Positions 55,361-64,000 of a DNA stretch of 64,000 nt are shown piece after piece. Position numbers and translations under genes: made by a program. Position 1 is the first letter of the stretch. Each line of letters begins with the position of its first letter. The DNA comes from Microdochium bolleyi (taxonomy: Eukaryota > Ascomycota > Sordariomycetes > Xylariales > Microdochiaceae): positions 5,524 through 69,523 of the forward strand of contig KQ964245.1 of the NCBI GenBank assembly GCA_001566295.1, read 5' to 3'. The notes under the pieces were generated by a model. It ran no database searches. It was not told the origin of the DNA and was given only the letters and a program-made list of their open reading frames with translations.

Positions 55361-58300
55361 GCGGTTGCAGCGGCCAGGGATGGTGTTACGGCGACTGGCG
55401 GGCGTGGACGTGGACATGGACATGGAGGCAGCTCGGCGCCAAGTGGAGAGCCAAGCTGGGCGTGTTGCGCGAGGAGCTTGACCGAACTCGTCCCGAAGCG
55501 GGAGTATGTGAGATTCCAAGTCAGATGCTTGTCATGGCCTTTGGAGAGGATGGTGTTAGCCGCAGGAGCTGGGCGTGCGAGGTCGTGGGGGCTTGCCTCG
55601 AGTCTTGCAGCTCCTGCTGGGGCAGTCAGGTCATGCCCATGCCTACAGCCAGTCGTCTCTCTCTTTCATTTGGATCAGACATGCTGTCGCGACTACGGAG
55701 CATCGCTGCCTCTGATGGCCGGAACAACAGGCAGAGATGGCTTGCGGGAGACTTTGGTCCCCCGTGGGAGCGGGCGAAGGTGGTGGGTGTGGTGCCAGAG
55801 AAACAGATCACTAGTGGCGCGCCTGTGTGCAGTGCCCTGTGCCGCAGTTCTGGAGCATGACGGAGCAGAGGAGAGGCGTGTCGATGCAGTGTTGCAAGCC
55901 CGACGTTGGACGAGAGATAGGTTCCCAGGTTGCGCTTGGCGAGGCATTGGCAGGCCGCTTGGCGCGTGGCCAGTCAGCGGGCACCAAAGTGGTCGTGTGC
56001 CGCGTTGCCGGCTTGGTGCCAGCGGCGGATGGCAGGCGCGCCGTGGCAGGGCTGGGCGCTGGAGCCGTCCTTGGGGGCATCCCCGCCTCGCCCCGAAGAG
56101 CCGCACCAGGGACCTGCCCTCCAGCCAGCCTATAAGGCTGCCGCATCCTCCCACGTGTGCGCGCCGGCTGCGACTGACTGGACCCTGTGCCCACGCAGGG
56201 GTGCCTCTCTTTCAACGTCAACTCAACCACCACCACAGATCCACACATCCACAACCCGACGGCATCTACGCTGGGCAGGACACCCGGTCGGCAATGCGCT
56301 CTCACGGCCCTCAGTCGCACCTGCCGACCGTCATCACGGTGCTACGCCTGCACGGCTCAGCCTGACGCAGATGGCAGTACATCAGGATGAGCATCTGACA
56401 GTCCGGGCTCCAGCGGGGTCCACATGTCACGGCCGACCGATCTCGTCTCAGTTCTGGTTACGTGCCAGCCTGCTCGTCCAGGGTTCAACCGCGTGGCTCC
56501 GCTCCCAGTCGACTCGAGCATCCGTTCTTTCGGCTCCCGTGGCCGTCGGTCGTCGGCTGCCAGGGTCGTCGAGTTAGCGTCCAACTCGCAGGGCAGTACG
56601 CGGGACATTCTCCGCGGGCAGACATGGCATGGCGCGTGGTCTTCCAGCATCACCGTAACGAGGGTCCATATGTAATCTCGTCGCAGACAACCTCTCGTTA
56701 CGAGCCTGTCACAATATGCCCTTGGCAACAATGCCTCTTACCCACGTGTGTCTCGGCGCAGACCTCGCTTGGCCGTAGCCATGGCCTTGGACATCAGATC
56801 CAGGCTTGGGGCTGCTCGCTCTCGCGATTCGCAAGCACACGGCTGTCGCCAAGAGTCTTGTCGCTTCTAACCTCATCTCCCATCCAACATGCATTTCGTC
56901 CAGTCAAACCGCATAAAGTCATCGAGCAGGAACCTTCGAGGGTGTAGTAGCCATGGCTCGGCGCCCGCAACTACTCCATTCGCGCCGCCACTCGAGCCCA
57001 CGTGCGTCCCATGGCCTGGCTCCCCCAAGGACTGCGGACATGCTACATGTGCCGCTGGGTGGCATCGTCCCTCCCGCTATGCGCTCCCGCTATGCGGCCC
57101 GATTCAGCTCTGCTGCCTCTCGGTGTGCATGCGAGACGAGGTGTTCCATGCATGACGGCCCCGTAGCGTCCGTTCTCCCGGGATCGTTCACGTCGTCTCG
57201 AATGGTCAGCCACTTACAGCTGTCCAGCTCGTCGTTCCTTTTCCCCTTTCAGGCTCGGTCGCCACCGTGGCCTCGAGGGTCAGCCAAGTGCTGGGCACAG
57301 CAAGTATGGCGTCCTTGCATGTGAGACCATCGAAGATCCGGGCGAAAATCGCCTCCCACCGGCGGATACCGGTCGACTTGTGGCCAGTCGACTTTGGGAC
57401 AGCTGAACAACTTGTACAGGCATGCCATTCGAGCGTCGACTGTGACAGCGAACTAATGGCCAGGTCTCGCCAACTGCGCCCGAGACCATCCTCCATCCTG
57501 CGCGTGGTTCTGCTCAAAGTGACTTTGTTCCCCCCAGTCTGGGCCGCTGTAGTCAGCTGTGGACAGTGATGATCCTCGCAATCCGCTATCTGTGCTCAGT
57601 GACAACACAATATTGCCTCAACATGATCTACATGACTCAGTGTATGAGCACATGCACTCAAGGCTATCGTTATGGCGCCGAGTCTCGAAAAACACCACTG
57701 GCTCTGAGTGCCTACATAGTAGTTAATGGTCAAACCTGGTCAGCAGCAAGGTTCACAAATCTACATCCACTTTGCCTGTAGCAGGACACCTCATATGGCT
57801 TGCTATGAGTTTGGCAAGGCTGGCGCCGGGCATTTGCTCCCAGCAGAGCGGGCGTGACAATCAGGGTATTCGCCAAAGCTGCCTGTGTGTCTCCCCTGCG
57901 CGGTAGCGCCCTCGCCATCCGAAGAAACGCAGGAATCGAAAGCAGGGATCATCACGATCAAATTCGTACTGTAGGGTAATCAGCAAGATCCGATGCCTGT
58001 CCCTCGTGCGGCACTCCCGAGGAATAGTCCTTACTCGTGCGTGGTCTCTCGCCATGACTGTGAAATTCCCGAAGGGCTCGCGGGACAATTCTCAGCAGAC
58101 ACCATGCTGATGTCGATATATGCGCTTCCTCCTCACTCCTCCCACGCTAAGTGTGTCAAAAGTACAAGGCCAGCTACCTCTCCTCTCTCCCTCCACCTTG
58201 GATAGCGTGGCGGACTTGCGTCTGGATCAGCAGCCTGTCGAGCAGCGTAGTGACCACTTTGTCCCCCGGTCGCTCGTCATGGTCTCGACAAGACTGCTCC

Positions 58301-58892
58301 CCTAGGATCAGCGGCTGCCCCGGCCTGAGATGTGGCGCCATACGACTGAAACTTCCAGTTAATGGTTCGCATAGCAGGGCTAGAAGACACAGAAAGAAAC
58401 TTCAGGCTGCCTCACCGTCTCCCATGCTCGCGGGGCCGTTAGCGAGCCGGGAATCACGCCAAAGCTCTAAATGTGCTGTTCATGCTGGTGTCGGAAGTGG
58501 CGGAAACCCTTAGATAGGAAACACTAGACAGTCAGGAGCAGAAAGGATACAGTTCAGCACAATCTAAGACAGCTCAACAGAAGGATTGATATAGAGAGAG
58601 TCGGAGCGGTATCATCAGGGCTTCGTGATAAGTTACTATGGTAGGTACAGAGAGGCCTAAGATTGTCGCGTGGCGTCCGAGCATTCGACGGGCAGGTGAC
58701 ATCAGGTACGATAAATATCCAAGCGTTGCAGAATTCAATATATCAATTTTTGTCTCTAGATGAAACATAACACGTGCGCATGGCCTGTCTCGCTAATTCC
58801 AATCTTTTCAGTTTTATGATCTTTACCCGATTTTACTCTTCATTCTCTATTTGTTCGTTTGGCTCTGTTCAGCTTGCAAGCTTTGTGGCAGA

Positions 58893-58907
58893 CCCCCCCC
58901 CCCCCCC
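58893..58907. repeat. Run of 15 cytosines
   Basis: An uninterrupted C15 tract in intergenic DNA, prone to length error in sequencing. Confidence 0.9.
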
Positions 58908-59448
58908 ATTTCTCAAATTCATAATGTTGTCGTTCTGGTCGCATGTCTATAATTTTTCTGGTTGGAAACTTCCACTCATTTTGTTGTGGTTATCATGTGC
59001 CTGACTGTCTACGAAATGTAATCTCGTATTGCACACGGACAAGATGCCTCACTCGTCTTACTGGGTAAAATTCCAATAAAAACCTGAAATATGAAGTAGT
59101 ACATAAGCAGCGCGGATGTATGTATGAACCTCTCCGTGGATCCAACAGGGCTCAATTGATGATTCAGCACTCGGGGTGCTTGGTCAAGTGGGAAGCCGTT
59201 GAAACCGTGCGCTCACTACTGCGTGAGATCCAGATGGAGAGGCACAATCACCTACCCCAGTTTGGCCCAAATGCAGAATACATTTCAAAATTCTTTTAAC
59301 AATGCTACAACACCAAACAACTATGGACAGAGTAATGACACCAGCAGAATGCAGAACGGCTTGAGAGCCATGATGTCCGTATTGCACGATCACGCGTCCT
59401 GCATCGTCATCTGGCACTGAAGCCATCTGCCGGACTCTCCTGCCGTGT

Positions 59449-61200
59449 CTAAGAACCGCCAGGACCACCAAGCAGGGCAAATCGGCGCACGATGCCGGGA
59501 CCGTATTCTTGGTACTAGTCGCAAGTCAGTATAACGTTCAGCGATGGTAGCAACGGTGTGGAAACATACCTCAGCCTTGGTGTGGCAGTAGGAGCGGAAC
59601 TCGGGTGTCTGACCAAGCAGACTGCCTCCGAACCAGGGTCCATGTCGCTGGCGCTTGTGCGAGATGACCTGGACCTCGAGACCACCGCTCTTGGCGCCAC
59701 GGCTACGGACCTCGCTCGCCTTGATTCTCGCGTCTACCAGGTGCTTGATATCTCTTTGTAATCTGCGGCCGAAGTCCTTGTACAGCGTGCTGCCTCCGGA
59801 AAGAACAATGTTCTTGTACAAGCCGCGGCGGACGTCGATAGGGCTCTGTTGAATGACGTTGTCGACAACAACGGGAAGTGGCGTCAAGAAGTCAGACGAG
59901 TAGATCTCAGGGTTGAAGAAGACCTCGGGGGCGAGGAACCGCTCGTAGCCGACATCGATGGTGACTTCGCGGCCGCCGGGGTGTCTGACTGTATGCTTGG
60001 CGAAGCGGGTAGGGTCCCGGTCGAACTTGGAGAACTCCTTGACGATGTCGGGACACACATAGCAGTATTCCTCCTTGATCTCCTGGGCAGTCTTGAGAGA
60101 ACTGTCCGGCTCTCCTCTGTCTCTGAGCAGCGATTGGACAAAGTATGTGAGGTCGCGACCGGCGATAGGTATCGACTTGATGGATGATCCAATGACATAG
60201 CCCTCGGCGACAGGAATGACGTGTGTTACACCATCGCCAGAGTCGATGACGGTTCCCGTGAGCGAGCGGTCGGACACTTTTGACGACGTCCATGAGGCAG
60301 CGAGGGCGAGAACCGCCTGCACGGCAATGTAGAGGCCGGCACAGTTGAAGGACTCGAAGAAGATCTCGGCAGTGTTCTCTCGGTTCTCGGGTGGGTTCAA
60401 AGGCTACTACTTGTCAGCTTCGTCACGCTGCGAGCGCAGGACTGCTGGCTTACAGGCTCGGTCAGGAGGAAGTGGTGGTCCTCGGGCTCGACACGCAGGT
60501 ACTTGAAGATCGAGTTGGACCAGAACCTTTCCATGTGATCCTATGTGAAGCGGACTGTTAGCAACCTGGCACGCCTGCTTCCTCCCAACTGTCATCTGCA
60601 TACCCAGTTCTCGATCTGACCGTGTCGGATGGGATAGTGGAGTCCGTAGCCTGATCCTCGCATTAGTACCTAGATTACAAGGAAGCTGGATATCCCGACG
60701 AACCTGGGCCATTGGCGGCGGCTACCGCCTCGTCGCCGATGAAGAAATCGAGATCCTCGGTGCCCCGTTTCATTGACAAGTGACCAGCAGGGCCAGCACC
60801 ACCAGTGAGGAAGGAGGGCTTGTTGGCAACAGCCGGACGGCCGGAGCCGGTGCCGCCAGCACCGTTGGAGGCGCCCTTTGTGGCGATCGCGGTAGGAAAG
60901 ACGAAGGAGGGAGAGTCGTTGCCGGCGAAACCTGGTTGCGACTCGGTCAGCTGGAGCGAGATGAGCGGAGTGGATGAGACGAGGGCTTACCGAGCTTCGA
61001 GAAACCCGTGCCGCTGTTGGTGGGATTCCATGTTAGCTATTGCAGTCGCCCATGGCAGTTCTAACCCGAACCAAGTGCGCGCGCGCACGCATTGTGGCCA
61101 GCTGTCGCAATGGTCGACAGGCAACTCCATAGGGGGCAGGTTGCGGGGTCTGGGGCGTGACGCACTTGTCCATGACAACGGCGGGTGTTTGGTTGGCCAT
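59449..61200 (-). CDS. ARP3: Actin-related protein 3 (Arp2/3 complex subunit)
   Basis: Seven exons (61200-61166, 61013-60991, 60931-60704, 60650-60604, 60540-60454, 60403-59570, 59514-59449) join in phase to 439 residues, close to yeast ARP3 (449). Features are MANQTPAVVMDNGTGFSKLG (split by introns 1 and 2), the fungal Gly/Ala-rich insertion, DLDFFIGDEAVAAA, YGLHYPIRHGQIENW, PPENRENTAEIFFESFNC, the phosphate-binding TGTVIDSGDGVTHVIPVAEG, the KNIVLSGGSTLYKDFGRRLQ segment, and a YQEYGPGIVRR C-terminus. ARP3 with ARP2 nucleates branched actin networks at endocytic patches and hyphal tips. The many small 5' exons are typical of actin-family genes in filamentous fungi. Confidence 0.96.
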
Positions 61201-62477
61201 TGCGAAGAGGTCGGGGCGCCTGGAGCGCCTTCGCACGAGCTGGCAGCTTCCAAGCAGAGGGCGGTGGTTGACGAGGTTGTCGTCGGGCTGGTTGGCGAGA
61301 TCGGCGGGGTTTGCGGCGGAGGCGGGTGAGGTCGAGCAGCTTGGAGCTCGAGGTCGTCAAGCGGGAATGATGCAGCCTGGCGCTGCTGCATTACGTGGGT
61401 GGGTGGTTGAGCTGCGCAGCGATCGATCCCACCTGTGGCTGGACATGACCAGTTGCCGGGGGGGTTGCCTGCTGTGGCGGTGTACTCCGGACAACAAATC
61501 GCGGCTGCACCTGCCTGCACCGCTGGGTACGTCACACGACCCGCACTGTCGGAAGCGCCTCACTGATGAGAGTGTGCTCTCTTCTAGAAGCTCAATGTGC
61601 ATGCATGTCTCCTACCCCTACTCTAGACCGCAGGACGAGAAGCCTCAAAATCGTGGTTGGTCAGGCCCTCACGTCGGAAATGCTTAGAACACACATTTCG
61701 CCGGCTCCCAGATCCTCTCTCTCCTCGTCGTTCGTGTGATCAGCATGGCCGATTCATCTGCCACCGGAAGTGAACTGTTGCGCGCCGTATCGCACGGCGT
61801 CGACACGGAAGGAGCACGCTCCTTCCTTTGACTACATGACTCCAAGCGATCTTGCCCTGAGCCCCAACCACCCAGTGTTTCTTCTTGATAATCTTCGGAG
61901 GCCTTCCCAGTCACGATCCTCCTCAATTCGAGCAGCATCTTTTCCCGTTTACGACCGTCCCTCCGGACCCCAACCTGTGGCTAGGGTATCAGGTCTCGGA
62001 TCTCCTCGCAACATCTACGAACCTCAAGAGCTTCATACATTAGCCCTCATTCGTTGGATTCTCTGTCCACCACAGACAGCAAAGTCCGAGGTCGCCCGTC
62101 CTAACGGCAACGTCTGACCATCGACAAGCTCTTCAGCAAAGCAAGCATCATTACATCGTCGCTCGATCTGGTATGTCAATCAGTGGATAACATGTGCCAG
62201 GATGAGCTCAGTGTCTGTGATCTGGCAACATGTCCTGATCTGTCAGACCACCGACCTCCTTTTGCTTGCAAGGCCTTCGGGCGAACTTTATGAACAGGGT
62301 GCTGACAAGTCTGGCTCTCAGTTACTGCATTCGCATCTCCCATTGCCCTTGAGATCCTTGCCGCTCGTCAGTTCACAGTTGATATTTGTGCGGCGCGTCT
62401 TTCAATTTTGACGCTTGCGCAGTATCGGGCTGAACAACTCTTGCATCACAAGTCTGAGTTGACCACGCGCTCACGAA
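61201..62477. other. Divergent intergenic region
   Basis: 1.28 kb between the start of ARP3 and the start of the threonine aspartase, with both promoters. Short open frames only. Confidence 0.5.
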
Positions 62478-64000
62478 ATGACACACATTACAATGAGTGT
62501 GCTCGGCAAGCGCAAAAGCAAATCCAGTATCGGCACGCACGAGTCTCCCTTGGGGCGGGATATCAACTCTTTCCGGGACAAACATGACATGCCGCTTGAC
62601 ACCGACGCCTTGGAAGGAGGTGTGGCTCTTGCCTCCACAGACGGCACCATCGACAAACTCGGTCATCCGAGACGCCGCGTCCCAGTCTCTGCAATATTCA
62701 TCCATGCTGGTGCTGGCTATCATAGTATCACAAACGAAAATATCCATCTCCTGGCCTGTGGCGAGTGAGTCTTCTGTCCCCTACTTCCGAGCTACACGTG
62801 GACTACCTTCCTGACTTGTTGTTCAGAGCAGCTCGAACTGGCATGAAGGCTCTCCACGCCGGCTGTACAGCGGTTGAAGCTGTCGAAGCCGCAATCAGAG
62901 TTCTTGAGGACAAAGAGATAGCCAATGCCGGCTTTGGGAGCAACCTCTCGATTGAAGGGACAGTGGAGTGCGACGCAACCATTGTGGACCACATGGGTCG
63001 CAGTGGTGCTGTGGGAGCGGTATCAAGTATGTTGTCAATCATCTTGAATCATCTTGCCCTTGTCTGACTTTTGTGCTAGACATCAAGAACCCAATCTCGC
63101 TTGCCAGTCTTGTGCTCGAGCACAGCCGCAAACCACTGTCGCTACGACGCGTACCCCCAAACCTGCTGGTCGGCGAAGGCGCCAAGGACTTCGCCTCCGA
63201 ACATGGCATGCCACTGGTTCCCAACTCGTGGCTTGTGTCCAAGAATGCGCAGGATCGTTTTCTGAAATGGGAGCAGGATCTAAAACGTGCCGAGGCCCGA
63301 GAAAGCTCACCATCGCCGGCGGTCACCAGTAATACCTTTGAGAGCTATGAGCGCAGAGAAACCCCGCTGGCGCACCGTGATCACACCAGAGCCATACAGA
63401 CGGGTGTTTGGAACGAGGGCCAGTCTGACTCTCCGGCACTGAGCCCGCCTCACGACAGCAGACACTCGAACTCACCTTTGTCGCCTCTCCCTTCGCCAGA
63501 GCGAACAGTGGACCGCAGAAACCCCGGCCTTGCTTGGGATGCTCACAAGCCACCTGCCAGCAAAGACTATCCTCACAGCTCCGCCTCTGCTGCGCGCCAT
63601 GAAGGTGATTCCACCTGCGATCTCTGCATGCCTACGCCGGAGCTCCTCGTTGAAGAAGCCCGGGCGGCACAAGATTGCATCACAGACACAGTGGGCGCGA
63701 TTGCGATCGATTCGAATGGCCGTATTGCCGCAGCGTCGTCGTCAGGAGGGATCGGTATGAAGCATCGTGGACGTGTCGGTCCTGCAGCGCTGGTCGGCGT
63801 AGGCACATCAGTCATACCGCAAGATTACTTTGATGAAGACGGCATCAGCGTTGCTGCCGTCACCAGTGGTACAGGCGAGCACATGGCCACGACAATGGCG
63901 TCACAGAAGTGTGCCGAGCGGATCTACCAATGGACCCAGCGTGGCGAGGGCGGTGCTGATATACCTGCAGACGACGAGACCGCGATCCTGGACAGCTTCA
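62478..64000 (+). CDS. Threonine aspartase (taspase 1-like), 3' end outside window
   Basis: Exons 62478-62764, 62827-63026 and 63080 to beyond the window edge give 470 residues in view. Asparaginase_2 (N-terminal nucleophile) features are AIFIHAGAGYHS, AVEAVEAAIRVLEDKEIANA, GFGSNLSIEGTVECDATIVD and, after a Ser/Pro-rich linker of about 100 residues, the autocleavage and catalytic site ITDTVGAIAIDSNGRIAAAS with the nucleophile Thr near residue 366. GGIGMKHRGRVGPAALVGVG follows. The family self-cleaves before the Thr; taspase 1 cuts after Asp in selected nuclear proteins, but the fungal substrates are unknown. The start MTHITMSVLGKRKSK is the first ATG; a second Met five codons later is possible. 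Confidence 0.9.

Larger units (their letters stand above)
54791..59448. other. Long gene-poor region
   Basis: About 4.6 kb upstream of the phosphate symporter. One small reading frame (55103-55360) is listed separately. The rest has GC-rich, overlapping open frames up to 57.6 kb and then becomes AT-richer with a 15-C run. No gene, RNA or transposon is recognised. Confidence 0.45.

Overview
The window is nuclear DNA of a filamentous ascomycete (Pezizomycotina, most likely Sordariomycetes). The evidence is the short introns (about 50-100 bp) with GTRNGY donors and YAG acceptors, GC-rich coding exons, a fungal Zn2Cys6 regulator, fungal-only membrane and secreted families, and conserved fungal genes such as striatin, ARP3, a PHO89-type phosphate symporter and an alpha-glucoside-type MFS permease. 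No rRNA, tRNA, CRISPR array or intact transposon was recognised. Exon boundaries were worked out by hand from splice sites and reading-frame phase.

Left part (1-12.5 kb). An intact small DUF1348 protein lies beside two broken genes: an Old Yellow Enzyme-type oxidoreductase with two frameshifts, and a Zn2Cys6 transcription factor with two in-frame stops and one frameshift. This looks like a decaying catabolic or secondary-metabolite locus. Next come two secreted proteins on the minus strand: a mosaic of Ser/Thr stalk, group XII-like phospholipase A2, Cys-rich repeats and a C-terminal beta-sandwich-like module, and a Ser/Thr-rich surface protein.

Centre left (13.8-31.7 kb). An FAD monooxygenase is fused to a C-terminal multi-pass membrane domain, with no other biosynthetic gene next to it. 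It is followed by a sugar-porter MFS permease, a membrane-anchored M24 aminopeptidase that is divergent from an NAD-dependent epimerase-like protein, a peroxisomal (SKL-ending) enoyl-CoA hydratase/isomerase, and two same-strand seven-TM receptor-like proteins.

Centre right (35-44 kb). This part holds a single-pass Cys-rich membrane protein with a Pro/Gln/Gly-rich tail, a macro-domain-like protein, a divergent pair of paralogous secreted proteins, and a cytochrome P450.

Right part (44.7-64 kb). This is a conserved housekeeping block: striatin (STRIPAK scaffold), a hotdog thioesterase, a Ser/Gly-rich protein of unknown function, an RWD+DUF1115 protein, a PHO89-type phosphate symporter, ARP3 (Arp2/3 complex) and a threonine aspartase cut off by the right edge. 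Long gene-poor stretches (16.3-18.9, 25.8-28.5, 31.7-35.3 and 54.8-59.4 kb) separate the blocks. I see no single cluster working as one system. The most distinctive items are the monooxygenase-membrane fusion, the secreted divergent paralogue pair, the PLA2 mosaic and the tandem seven-TM pair.
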